Positions 40,965 to 52,957 of a DNA stretch of 64,000 nucleotides are shown here, one piece after another (position 1 is the first letter of the stretch; every line of letters starts with the position of its first letter). Below the pieces are notes generated by a model, which saw only the letters and a program-made list of their open reading frames with translations, was not told where the DNA came from and made no database searches. The DNA comes from Molanna angustata (lineage: Eukaryota > Arthropoda > Insecta > Trichoptera > Molannidae). The DNA is taken from the NCBI GenBank assembly GCA_963576475.1, contig OY754972.1, positions 27,562,424 to 27,626,423 of the forward strand. The letters run 5' to 3'. Position numbers and translations under genes: made by a program.

Positions 40965-43820
40965 TTCATATTGATAGAAGAATATTAATAGCTTGAACTT
41001 AGAACTGATTAGCTTTTCATAGATATCATATAATTTCTTCATATGATATCACGTGTAAACATTGTCAAAATGCTCTAACGCTCTTTGAAACAAAATTTAT
41101 CTGCTTTTTTCAAAATATTTCATACAACATAAGCAGTCTTCACTATACTGCATTAATAGTTTGTCTATCTTAACATAAAAATATACTATCGGAAGAAAAT
41201 TTATATTCCTGGTAGTAACATTTAGTATGAATAAAAATGTAATTAGATAAATTTCTATGTATGGAAACGTTTAGTAATTTGATTTCATGTTATAATGTAA
41301 AGAGCTTGAACATAGAACTGATTAGCTTTCCATAAATAACAAAAAAAATCTTCATATGATATCACCTGTCAAAATTTGGAAAATGCTCTCGCGTTCTTTA
41401 GAACAAAATTTATCTGCTTTTTTTAAAATATTTCATACAACATAAGCATTCTTCACTATACTGCATTAATAGTTTGTTTATCTTAACATAAAAATATACT
41501 ATCGGAAGAAAATTTATATTCCTGATAGTAACATTTAGTATGAATAATAATGTAATTAGATAAATTTCTATGTATGGAAAAGTTCAGTAATTTGATTTCA
41601 TGTTATAATGTAAAGAGCTTGAACATAGAACTGATTAGCTTTCCATAAATAACAAAAAAAATCTTCATATAATATCACGTGTCAAAATTTTGAAAATGCT
41701 CTCGCGTTCTTTAAAACAAAATTTATCTGCTTTTTTTAAAATATTTCATACAACATAAGCATTCTTCACTATACTGCATTAATATTTTGTTTATCTTAAC
41801 ATAAAAATATACTATCGGAAGAAAATTTATATTCCTGGTAGTAACATTTAGTATGAATAAAAATGTAATTAGATAAATTTCTATGTATGGAAACGTGTAG
41901 TAATTTGATTTCATGTTATAATGTAAAGAGCTTGAACATAGAACTGATTAGCTTTCCATAAATAACAAAAAAATTCTTCATATGATATCACCTGTCAAAA
42001 TTTGAAAAATGCTCTCGCGTTCTTTAAAACAAAATTTATCTGCTTTTTTTAAAATATTTCATACAACATAAGCATTCTTCACTATACTGCATTAATAGTT
42101 TGTCTATCTTAACATAAAAATATACTATCGGAAGAAAATTTATATTCCTGGTAGTAACATTTAGTATGAATAAAAATGTAATTAGATAAATTTCTATGTA
42201 TGGAAAAGTTCAGTAATTTGATTTCATGTTATAATGTAAAGAGCTTGAACATAGAACTGATTAGCTTTCCATAAATAACAAAAAAAATCTTCATATGATA
42301 TCACCTGTCAAAATTTGGAAAATGCTCTCGCGTTCTTTAGAACAAAATTTATCTGCTTTTTTTAAAATATTTCATACAACATAAGCATTCTACACCATAC
42401 TGCATTAAAAGTTTGTCTATCTTATCATAAAAATATACTATCGGAAGAAAATTTATATTCCTGATAGTAACATTTAGTATGAATAATAATGTAATTAGAT
42501 AAATTTCTATATATGGAAAAGTTCAGTAATTTGATTTCATGTTATAATGTAAAGAGCTTGAACATAGAACTGATTAGTTTTCCATAAATAACAAAAAAAA
42601 TCTTCATATAATATCACGTGTCAAAATTTTGAAAATGCTCTCGCGTTCTTTAAAACAAAATTTATCTGCTTTTTTTAAAATATTTCATACAACATAAGCA
42701 TTTTTCACTATACTGCATTAATAGTTTGTTTATCTTAACATAAAAATATACTATCGGAAGAAAATTTATATTCCTGGTAGTAACATTTAGTATGAATAAA
42801 AATGTAATTAGATAAATTTCTATGTATGGAAACGTGTAGTAATTTGATTTCATGATATAATGTAAAGAGCTTGAACATAGAACTGATTAGCTTTCCATAA
42901 ATAACAAAAAAATTCTTCATATGATATCACCTGTCAAAATTTGAAAAATGCTCTCGCGTTCTTTAAAACAAAATTTATCTGCCTTTTTTAAAATATTTCA
43001 TACAACATAAGCATTCTTCACTATACTGCATTAATAGTTTGTCTATCTTAACATAAAAATATACTATCGGAAGAAAATTTATATTCCTGGTAGTAACATT
43101 TAGTATGAATAAAAATGTAATTAGATAAATTTCTATGTATGGAAAAGTTCAGTAATTTGATTTCATGTTATAATGTAAAGAGCTTGAACATAGAACTGAT
43201 TAGCTTTCCATAAATAACAAAAAAAATCTTCATATAATTCTTCTTCTTCTTCTTTCAGCCTCTTTCATTCCACTGCTGGATAAAGGCCTCTTCCTGAATT
43301 TTCCACTTATCTCTGTCCTGGGCGCTCTGTTTCCACCCATGTCCCATAATATCACGTGTCAAAATTTTGAAAATGCTCTCGCGTTCTTTAAAACAAAATT
43401 TATCTGCTTTTTTTAAAATATTTCATACAACATAAGCATTTTTCACTATACTGCATTAATAGTTTGTTTATCTTAACATAAAAATATACTATCGGAAGAA
43501 AATTTATATTCCTGATAGTAACATTTAGTATGAATAAAAATGTAATTAGATAAATTTCTATGTATGGAAACGTGTAGTAATTTGATTTCATGATATAATG
43601 TAAAGAGCTTGAACATAGAACTGATTAGCTTTCCATAAATAACAAAAAAATTCTTCATATGATATCACCTGTCAAAATTTGAAAAATGCTCTCGCGTTCT
43701 TTAAAACAAAATTTATCTGCTTTTTTTAAAATATTTCATACAACATAAGCATTCTACACCATACTGCATTAAAAGTTTGTCTATCTTATCATAAAAATAT
43801 ACTATCGGAAGAAAAATTAT
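40965..43820. repeat. 313-bp satellite array, copy 1
   Basis: Anchor TCCTGGTAG or TCCTGATAG recurs every 313 bp (for example 41207, 41520). Each monomer holds CTTGAACATAGAACTGATTAG, a GATATCAC(G/C)TGTCAAA block, CTCTCGCGTTCTTTA and ATACTATCGGAAG. Monomers exist in several variant types and differ by a few per cent. The first monomers next to the modules are the most diverged. Confidence 0.93.
43239..43345 (-). mobile_element. 107-bp LINE tail inserted in a satellite monomer
   Basis: Starts with TCTTCTTCTTCTTTCAGCC and on the - strand matches the end of the LINE at about 3010-3121 (a CAGCAGTGGAA block then a GAAGAAG tail). ATAAT flanks it on both sides (43234-43238 and 43346-43350), a 5-bp target duplication. 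The uninterrupted monomer reads CATATAATATCACGTG. Only copy 1 has it. Confidence 0.88.
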
Positions 43821-43848
43821 ATACTAGAAAAAACAGTTTATTATTATT

Positions 43849-46428
43849 ACTCTCCACACTATGGAATAGGGGAGAGTCATGATTTCGCAAAATTTAAGCG
43901 TATTTTTTTTACATCAATTTCTCAATGGGTATCATGTAGAGAATGCACACTATGAGTTTCGTCGTGATGTGTTTGTGTGTATGGCGTATACGCTGTACGC
44001 CGTACGCCGTACGCCGTACGCCGTACGCCGTACGCCGTACGCCGTACGCCGTACGCCGTAGCATTTATCTTTTTTGTGTCCTCTCTACAGCCCAAACTAT
44101 AAGTCTGATCGACTTCATATTAACATCATATGTGTAAAGTGCAAAGACCTAGAGCTGATTAGTTTTCCATAGACAACTTTTGATTTCTTCTCTATGAATT
44201 CATCATTTACGTTGTTTTTTTTTTGTGTCCTCTCTGCAGCCCAAACTATAAGTCCGATTGACTTCATATTGATATCACATGTGTTAAGTCCATAAACTTA
44301 GAGCTGATTAGTTTTCCATAGACAACGGTTCATTTTTTCCCAATGTTTCTTTATGATTTCATCTATTAAAACTGAAAAAATGCTCTCACGACCTGGAAAT
44401 TAGAGATATTTTAATTTGGTTTCAACTATTTATACAACACCAAGAATCTTCATAAAATTGTATTCAAAGTTGGTCAATGTTAAAAGAAAAATATTCAACG
44501 GTTTCAAAAATTATATTTTATTTAATGGATATTTGTATGAAACTTATATGTAACAAGAGAATTTTTTTATATTTGGCAATGATCAGTTCATTGATTTCAT
44601 ATTGATAGAAGAATATTAATAGCTTGAACTTAGAACTGATTAGCTTTTCATAGATATCATATAATTTCTTCATATGATATCACGTGTAAACATTGTCAAA
44701 ATGCTCTAACGCTCTTTGAAACAAAATTTATCTGCTTTTTTTAAAATATTTCATACAACATAAGCATTCTTCACTATACTGCATTAATAGTTTGTCTATC
44801 TTAACATAAAAATATACTATCGGAAGAAAATTTATATTCCTGATAGTAACATTTAGTATGAATATAAATGTAATTAGATAAATTTCTATGTATGGAAACG
44901 TTCAGTAATTTGATTTCATGTTATAATGTAAAGAGCTTGAACATAGAACTGATTAGCTTTCCATAAATAACAAAAAAAATCTTCATATGATATCACCTGT
45001 CAAAATTTGGAAAATGCTCTCGCGTTCTTTAGAACAAAATTTATCTGCTTTTTTTAAAATATTTCATACAACATAAGCATTCTTCACTATACTGCATTAA
45101 TAGTTTGTTTATCTTAACATAAAAATATACTATCGGAAGAAAATTTATATTCCTGATAGTAACATTTAGTATGAATAATAATGTAATTAGATAAATTTCT
45201 ATGTATGGAAAAGTTCAGTAATTTGATTTCATGTTATAATGTAAAGAGCTTGAACATAGAACTGATTAGCTTTCCATAAATAACAAAAAAAATCTTCATA
45301 TAATATCACGTGTCAAAATTTTGAAAATGCTCTCGCGTTCTTTAAAACAAAATTTATCTGCTTTTTTTAAAATATTTCATACAACATAAGCATTCTTCAC
45401 TATACTGCATTAATATTTTGTTTATCTTAACATAAAAATATACTATCGGAAGAAAATTTATATTCCTGGTAGTAACATTTAGTATGAATAAAAATGTAAT
45501 TAGATAAATTTCTATGTATGGAAACGTGTAGTAATTTGATTTCATGTTATAATGTAAAGAGCTTGAACATAGAACTGATTAGCTTTCCATAAATAACAAA
45601 AAAAATCTTCATATGATATCACCTGTCAAAATTTGGAAAATGCTCTCGCGTTCTTTAGAACAAAATTTATCTGCTTTTTTTAAAATATTTCATACAACAT
45701 AAGCATTCTACACCATACTGCATTAAAAGTTTGTCTATCTTATCATAAAAATATACTATCGGAAGAAAATTTATATTCCTGATAGTAACATTTAGTATGA
45801 ATAATAATGTAATTAGATAAATTTCTATGTATGGAAAAGTTCAGTAATTTGATTTCATGTTATAATGTAAAGAGCTTGAACATAGAACTGATAAGTTTTC
45901 CATAAATAACAAAAAAAATCTTCATATAATATCACGTGTCAAAATTTTGAAAATGCTCTCGCGTTCTTTAAAACAAAATTTATCTGCTTTTTTTAAAATA
46001 TTTCATACAACATAAGCATTCTTCACTATACTGCATTAATAGTTTGTTTATCTTAACATAAAAATATACTATCGGAAGAAAATTTATATTCCTGATAGTA
46101 ACATTTAGTATGAATAAAAATGTAATTAGATAAATTTCTATGTATGGAAACGTGTAGTAATTTGATTTCATGATATAATGTAAAGAGCTTGAACATAGAA
46201 CTGATTAGCTTTCCATAAATAACAAAAAAATTCTTCAAATGATATCACCTGTCAAAATTTGAAAAATGCTCTCGCGTTCTTTAAAACAAAATTTATCTGC
46301 TTTTTTTAAAATATTTCATACAACATAAGCATTCTACACCATACTGCATTAAAAGTTTGTCTATCTTATCATAAAAATATACTATCGGAAGAAAAATTAT
46401 ATACTAGAAAAAACAGTTTATTATTATT
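43849..46428 (+). mobile_element. Helentron-like satellite-bearing element, copy 2
   Basis: Same 5' end as copy 1, with (GTACGCC)9 at 43995-44057 and about six 313-bp monomers. The sequence just before both this copy and copy 3 (TATACTAGAAAAAACAG then TTTATTATT) is identical. The copies therefore joined once and were then duplicated together; they did not insert independently. Confidence 0.75.
43995..44057. repeat. 7-bp minisatellite (GTACGCC), 9 units
   Basis: Nine perfect units, the longest of the four homologous tracts. Confidence 0.95.
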
Positions 46429-49037
46429 ACTCTCCACACTATGGAATAGGGGAGAGTCATGATTTCGCAAAATTTAAGCGTATTTTTTTTACATCAATTT
46501 CTCAATGGGTATCATGTAGAGAATGCACACTATGAGTTTCGTCGTGATGTGTTTGTGTGTATGGCGTATACGCTGTACGCCGTACGCCGTACGCCGTACG
46601 CCGTAGCATTTATCTTTTTTGTGTCCTCTCTACAGCCCAAACTATAAGTCTGATCGACTTCATATTAACATCATATGTGTAAAGTGCAAAGACCTAGAGC
46701 TGATTAGTTTTCCATAGACAACTTTTGATTTCTTCTCTATGAATTCATCATTTACGTTGTTTTTTTTTTGTGTCCTCTCTGCAGCCCAAACTATAAGTCC
46801 GATTGACTTCATATTGATATCACATGTGTTAAGTCCATAAACTTAGAGCTGATTAGTTTTCCATAGACAACGGTTCATTTTTTCCCAATGTTTCTTTATG
46901 ATTTCATCTATTAAAACTGAAAAAATGCTCTCACGACCTGGAAATTAGAGATATTTTAATTTGGTTTCAACTATTTATACAACACCAAGAATCTTCATAA
47001 AATTGTATTCAAAGTTGGTCAATGTTAAAAGAAAAATATTCAACGGTTTCAAAAATTATATTTTATTTAATGGATATTTGTATGAAACTTATATGTAACA
47101 AGAGAATTTTTTTATATTTGGCAATGATCAGTTCATTGATTTCATATTGATAGAAGAATATTAATAGCTTGAACTTAGAACTGATTAGCTTTTCATAGAT
47201 ATCATATAATTTCTTCATATGATATCACGTGTAAACATTGTCAAAATGCTCTAACGCTCTTTGAAACAAAATTTATCTGCTTTTTTTAAAATATTTCATA
47301 CAACATAAGCAGTCTTCACTATACTGCATTAATAGTTTGTCTATCTTAACATAAAAATATACTATCGGAAGAAAATTTATATTCCTGATAGTAACATTTA
47401 GTATGAATAATAATGTAATTAGATAAATTTCTATGTATGGAAAAGTTCAGTAATTTGATTTCATGTTATAATGTAAAGAGCTTGAACATAGAACTGATTA
47501 GCTTTCCATAAATAACAAAAAAAATCTTCATATAATATCACGTGTCAAAATTTTGAAAATGCTCTCGCGTTCTTTAAAACAAAATTTATCTGCTTTTTTT
47601 AAAATATTTCATACAACATAAGCATTCTTCACTATACTGCATTAATATTTTGTTTATCTTAACATAAAAATATACTATCGGAAGAAAATTTATATTCCTG
47701 GTAGTAACATTTAGTATGAATAAAAATGTAATTAGATAAATTTCTATGTATGGAAAAGTTCAGTAATTTGATTTCATGTTATAATGTAAAGAGCTTGAAC
47801 ATAGAACTGATTAGCTTTCCATAAATAACAAAAAAAATCTTCATATGATATCACCTGTCAAAATTTGGAAAATGCTCTCGCGTTCTTTAGAACAAAATTT
47901 ATCTGCTTTTTTTAAAATATTTCATACAACATAAGCATTCTACACCATACTGCATTAAAAGTTTGTCTATCTTATCATAAAAATATACTATCGGAAGAAA
48001 ATTTATATTCCTGATAGTAACATTTAGTATGAATAAAAATGTAATTAGATAAATTTCTATGTATGGAAACGTGTAGTAATTTGATTTCATGATATAATGT
48101 AAAGAGCTTGAACATAGAACTGATTAGCTTTCCATAAATAACAAAAAAATTCTTCATATGATATCACCTGTCAAAATTTGAAAAATGCTCTCGCGTTCTT
48201 TAAAACAAAATTTATCTGCTTTTTTTAAAATATTTCATACAACATAAGCATTCTTCACTATACTGCATTAATAGTTTGTCTATCTTAACATAAAAATATA
48301 CTATCGGAAGTAAATTTATATTCCTGGTAGTAACATTTAGTATGAATAAAAATGTAATTAGATAAATTTCTATGTATGGAAAAGTTCAGTAATTTGATTT
48401 CATGTTATAATGTAAAGAGCTTGAACATAGAACTGATTAGCTTTCCATAAATAACAAAAAATTTCTTCATATGATATCACCTGTCAAAATTTGGAAAATG
48501 CTTTCGCGTCCTTTAAAACAAAATTTATCTGCTTTTATTAAAATATTTCATACAACATAAGCATTCTACACCATACTGCAATAATAGTTTGTCTATCTTA
48601 ACATAAAAATATACTGTCGATAGAAAATTTATTTTCCTGGTAGTAAAATTTAGTATGAATAAAAATGTATATAATAAGATAAATTTCTTATGTATGGAAA
48701 AGTTCAGTAATTTGATTTCATGTTATAATGTAAAGAGCTTGAACATCGAACTGATTAGCTTTTCATAAATAACAAAAATTTCTTCATATGATATTACGTG
48801 TCAAAATTGTCAAAATGCTCTAACGTCCTTTAAAACAAAATTTATCTGCTTTTATTAAAATATTTCATACAACATTAGAATTCTTCACCATACTGCATTA
48901 ATAGTTTGTCTATCTTAACATGAAAATATACTATCGTTAGAAAATTTATATTCTTGGTAGTAAAATTTAGAATGAATAAAATATTTCATTGTCAATATTT
49001 GTGGTGTGGAGAGTTTAGTGTTGGCCACAACCCACTC
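46429..49037 (+). mobile_element. Helentron-like satellite-bearing element, copy 3, with the 3' terminus
   Basis: 5' end as in copies 1 and 2, with (GTACGCC)4 and about six monomers. The last monomers (about 48480-48980) are more diverged. The 3' part has GTGTGGAGAGT at 49004-49014, exact complement of the 5' terminus ACTCTCCACAC, then GTTGGCCACAAC (small hairpin) and CCCACTCG before a T run. 5'-terminal plus 3'-subterminal inverted repeat, a 3' hairpin and T/T flanks are the known layout of Helentrons and their non-autonomous derivatives. No Rep/helicase is present. Confidence 0.75.
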
Positions 49038-49148
49038 GTTTTTTTTTAGTTATTTAGTCATTTTTGAATCAGTCATTTAGTTACACACATCCTCCCTCTA
49101 CAAAGGGCTAGTAAGCTTTATGAGGGAGGTGATATTTAATGTATAGAC

Positions 49149-49522
49149 CAGCGATTCTTAACCTCGGGTCGCGACCCAAATTCGGGTCGCGAGAGAATTT
49201 GAGATAGTGAGATAGTTCGCGGGAAATCCCCAAACGACTTTACTTCACTGGTAGATGGTTTTTAGTTTGTTGTACTCACGCAATGATATACATCTTCTGT
49301 GCTCTAAAATACAACACCAGGGTAGTCACTAATTATTTATTACAATGCTGCATTGTTTCATTTCAATAAAGAAAAATTCAATAATGTTGTGTATTTCTAT
49401 ATTTTTAATAACATCCTATAATCCGTTTTACTATCACTGGAAAATAATATAAAAAAAAAGGGTCGCGGGCTTTAAATATATTTATATTTTGGGTCGCCAG
49501 TCAAAAAGCTTAAGAATCGCTG
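49149..49522. mobile_element. Non-autonomous hAT element, 374 bp
   Basis: The ends CAGCGATTCTTAA and TTAAGAATCGCTG are exact inverted repeats, with GGGTCGCGACCC-type palindromes next to the left end and GGGTCGC blocks near the right. GTATAGAC flanks both sides (49141-49148 and 49523-49530), a perfect 8-bp target duplication. The ends belong to the widespread hAT type with GGGTCGCGACCC subterminal sites. No coding. Confidence 0.92.
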
Positions 49523-49550
49523 GTATAGACTTTGTAGGTTTGTTTTTTTT

Positions 49551-50075
49551 ACTCCTCACTAACACAAGGTGATATAGTGGGGAGTTATGATTTCGCAATT
49601 TTTAAGGGTATTTTTTTTTTTGCAGATTATCAACTAGTATCATGCTGAGATTGTATTCTGAAAGTTTCATCACAATGTATCTGTGTGTGTGTGCTATGTG
49701 CTATGTACGGCGTGTTCATTTTACTTTATCGATTATAGACTAAAGTACTCATTCGATTCTATTCAAATTTTGCAAATTTGTATATCTAATGCTCACTTAG
49801 ATCCCATTAGATTTTGAACGATATATGAATAGTGCTTCTCAATTTTTTTAACTGTCAAATATTTCAAAGTGACCCCAAGCTCGGGAAACTTAAAATTTGA
49901 AATTTTTATTTTCAAATAGGTAAAAAGGCTCATCACTTTCATAAAATGGCATTAAAGAAATATCAACTTTTCATAATAAAATAAAAAAATAAATAAACAA
50001 ACTCATTTTATAAAATCGCTGAAAATTTTCCATACAAAATTTGAGTATGGAACATCTTTGACTAGGTATGTACCA
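49551..50075 (+). mobile_element. Short Helentron-like element, second subfamily, 3'-truncated
   Basis: Begins ACTCCTCACTA after a T run. TAGTGGGGAGT at 49575-49585 forms a local 5' hairpin (one mismatch). The ATGATTTCGCAA block is shared with the satellite-bearing family. The body then matches 14020-14400 and 58342-58700. The 3' subterminal repeat and hairpin are absent. Confidence 0.65.
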
Positions 50076-50309
50076 AAGACCTTATAATAATATATACTGA
50101 CTAAAGGTAATATATTAACATTATTATTGTGAAATTTTCTCTGTTTATGTTAAATTATTATTTAATTTTACTCTTTTACATCATTTTTCATAATATCTTA
50201 TATGAATATTAGGAAAATGTTTATTTTATCAGTTTTTTTTAGAAACCGGACGTCATGAGAGTTTATTTTCTAGGAATATACTAGTTACAAATAAATATTT
50301 TGTGTTTTT

Positions 50310-50645
50310 TTACATACATACTATCATGCCTTGTTCATATTGAGGTAGGCAGAGAGAACCGAGCGCCATACTTTCCTATCCTGATATACTTTTCTCGCTT
50401 CACTTAATCCAAACATTGCCTCATGCACACTCTCCTACTATCTACACTTCAGATTCCATTCATGGGATTTAAATGAATCTTTCTCGACCGAACTCTATCT
50501 CTTATTCCGCATCTTTTAGCCATGTATAATTTTTTTGTCAACCGTTCTTCATCTGTTCTTTCTATGTGGCCGAACCACTTCAGGACATATATTATATTTT
50601 TATCTTGCATGTGGCGTCCTTTTCCAACATACATTCTGTTCTTGT
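50310..50645 (-). mobile_element. LINE 3' end (-)
   Basis: The - strand reads a WFGHIERTDEERLTKKLY segment, the GHI-x-R motif with the KK-Y of this family. It matches the organisation of 51500-52300. The 850 bp that follow (50646-51499) are AT-rich with nothing recognised. Confidence 0.65.
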
Positions 50646-51499
50646 GCTTACTTTTTTTTATTTAATCACACATCGTCTTATTACACATTTGTCTGAGAGA
50701 CCTCATTTCAACGGCAGTTATTCTACTTGGGAAACTTGATGTTTTACTATGTTGTTTTAAAAAATATATAAAAAGGACATTATTTACATTGAATTACATT
50801 CATGTATTCTCAATGTAACATAAAGAAATTTTGTTTATAAAAAAATAACATAACAAATAATATTCATCAATTACTACTTGTATAGACTTATATTGATTTT
50901 TGAAATCATAATATTGTGTATGTTCATCATGAGTAACAAACAACTATATTTTTCCAGACCAGCCATAACATGTCATGCATAGAAAACTTTCATATTACTA
51001 TATATAATTTATATTTCACAAAGTATGCTTTTGAAAAATTTCTTTTAGAATTTTTGGTTAATTGTCTTAAAATTATGCACAAAAGCTAAAGAAATATTTC
51101 ATGGTATTAGTTAAAGCAGCACTTCAGAGATCAAGTGAATTTTTTTTCCTATATTATGTTTAGTATTGTATATTAAAAGTGTTCTTTGATTGACCAGACT
51201 CTATTGAGCAGTCTCTCTCGCACCCACACATTTACAGATCTATGTCACTGTGCACTGCGAGCTCAGGAGATTAGTCTGTGTATAATAAATCATTAAATTT
51301 GAGTGACTTTAAATATATATATTTGTAAAATACAAATAGAATAATGTTTATAAAGAAATGCTTTCATTCATAAGCAAAATTTGAATGAAAAACAGCTTTT
51401 GTTATACTGAATGAGGGCAATATAGAAATATTATTTTCAATATTTGTCTTCTTTGTAGTAAATCATTTGTCTAATTTATTATATTTATAAAATTTCTCA

Positions 51500-52300
51500 T
51501 ACCTAATGTATGTGATTCTTATACATACCATAATGCCATGATCCTCACATGGTAGACAGAGAAAACTGAATGCCACATATCTTGACACACAATCATCGCC
51601 TCGTCAACATTCATACATCTTCTTATACATGTTTATCTGTTCTTCACGCTTCTAACCTTTTCGTCTTTCAAAATACCATTCACATGGTCATGCCATCCCT
51701 TTCTTGGGCGGCACTGATTTCTCATTTCATTCCTATGCGCATTGTATATTTTCTTCGTCAGGCATTCCTCATTCATTCTCCCCATGTGGCCAATTAATGA
51801 ATGAAATGAATTCATCATTTTCATTCTATTAATGACATCTATCTTCATCTTAAATTCTATTACAGATTCATCTTAGTGATCTCATTTAAACTGCATTTAT
51901 TCTGCTTTCATGTGACTTCTGCCATGTCCAGGTTTCACTTGCATACATCAAGGTTGGCACTAAGATAGCGTTATCAATGGCAACTTTAGCATCCTTTGAT
52001 ATGTTGCGGTCATTCATAACTGGTCTAAGTGCTCCATTCCCTCTGTTTCCTGCCATAACTCTTCTTTCGATCTCCTTATCAATCCGTCCATTCCGGTGTT
52101 CCGTTGCTTCCCAAATAGACATATTCGTCTACTTGCTTGAGCCATTTGTTCTCTAATTTTATTTGGTACGCTGTTCTGCTTTCACTCTTTTGAAACACCA
52201 TTTGAACTTCGATTTGCTGGCATCCATTCTCAGTACGTTCTTTTTACATCCTTCAAATACTATACTTACGGAATTGTCAACGTTTTGACATTTCTCATAT
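51500..52300 (-). pseudogene. LINE ORF2 C-terminal half (-)
   Basis: The - strand frame at 52122-51886 reads GRIDKEIERRVMAGNRGNGA, then NDRNISKDAKVAIDNAILVP and TLMYASETW, the region after RT motif E. The frame at 51848-51633 reads a GHMGRMNEECLTKKIYNAHR segment. Frames are offset by a shift and the RT core is missing. Confidence 0.75.
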
Positions 52301-52312
52301 ACCTACTAAAAT

Positions 52313-52352
52313 TCAGACGGATAAATTTAGACGAATCGGAATGGGACATATT
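52313..52352. mobile_element. One end of the TTA-flanked MITE
   Basis: CAGACGGATAAATTTAGACG, then AATCGGAATGGGACA, matches the right end of 39871-40053 with two transitions. The left half is missing. Confidence 0.55.
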
Positions 52353-52957
52353 ATGAATATTTCGATTTGTGTGATAGATTTTGTATTTTAATGAATTATT
52401 GTGTTGTTTTTCTTTTTAATTGTTGTGTTGTTTAATACGAGTTTTATGTTTTATTTTTACCATATTTTTAGAGGCCGTGTATGTGAATATAAATAAATAA
52501 ATAATAAATTTCTGACCCTTGCTATCCTCCATAAAAGTTCTGATGCAACATTCAACATATAGATTGAAGAGCCATGGAGATAGCAAACCCCCTTATTTAT
52601 AGAGAACTATGTTGTTACTGTGTCGGTGACACAAACACGTGATATTCAGTAGTGGCCAAAAGAATGGAAACTTTTTATTTTGACTACATTTTTCAACTGA
52701 CTAGGTGATTCATTTTACTTTTTCATTGAATTTTTATTGCATTCTTATTGTTTTTAATGACAATATGTTCTTTTGTTTATTTCCCAAGAAACAATAAATA
52801 TTTTCTTAATTATTTTAACTATTTTTTTACAAAATTAGTTAATCCTTTCTAATTTGTCTCATAATGAGTTGTAAGGAACATATTGATACCTTACTAATTG
52901 ATTTTATGAATCATCATTATTACTTTGAAATTCATAGTATAATTAGTTGCATGTAAC
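52353..52957. other. AT-rich sequence, nothing recognised
   Basis: About 600 bp between a MITE end and a hAT remnant, without coding or repeat signatures I can name. Confidence 0.5.

Larger units (their letters stand above)
40253..43848 (+). mobile_element. Helentron-like satellite-bearing element, copy 1
   Basis: Begins ACTCTCCACAC after a T run, with a local 5' hairpin (ACTCTCC at 40253 with GGAGAGT at 40275). Then come a (GTACGCC)4 minisatellite (40399-40426), two diverged modules sharing CAGCCCAAACTATAAGTC, a third module, and about nine 313-bp satellite monomers. It ends at a junction shared with copy 2 and lacks its own 3' terminus. No protein is encoded. Open frames here (for example 40283-40471) recur only because the DNA repeats. 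Confidence 0.75.

Noticed and set aside
40283..46647. Repeated frame starting MISQNLSVFF in copies 1-3 (40283, 43879, 46459)
   Set aside because: The frame recurs because the DNA is duplicated. It changes length with the 7-bp minisatellite and has no domain or codon bias.
41723..48090. Repeated antisense frames starting MKSNYYTFPY and MKNFFVIYGK in the satellite
   Set aside because: They fall at one position of the 313-bp monomer and are broken in many monomers. Repetition explains them without selection.
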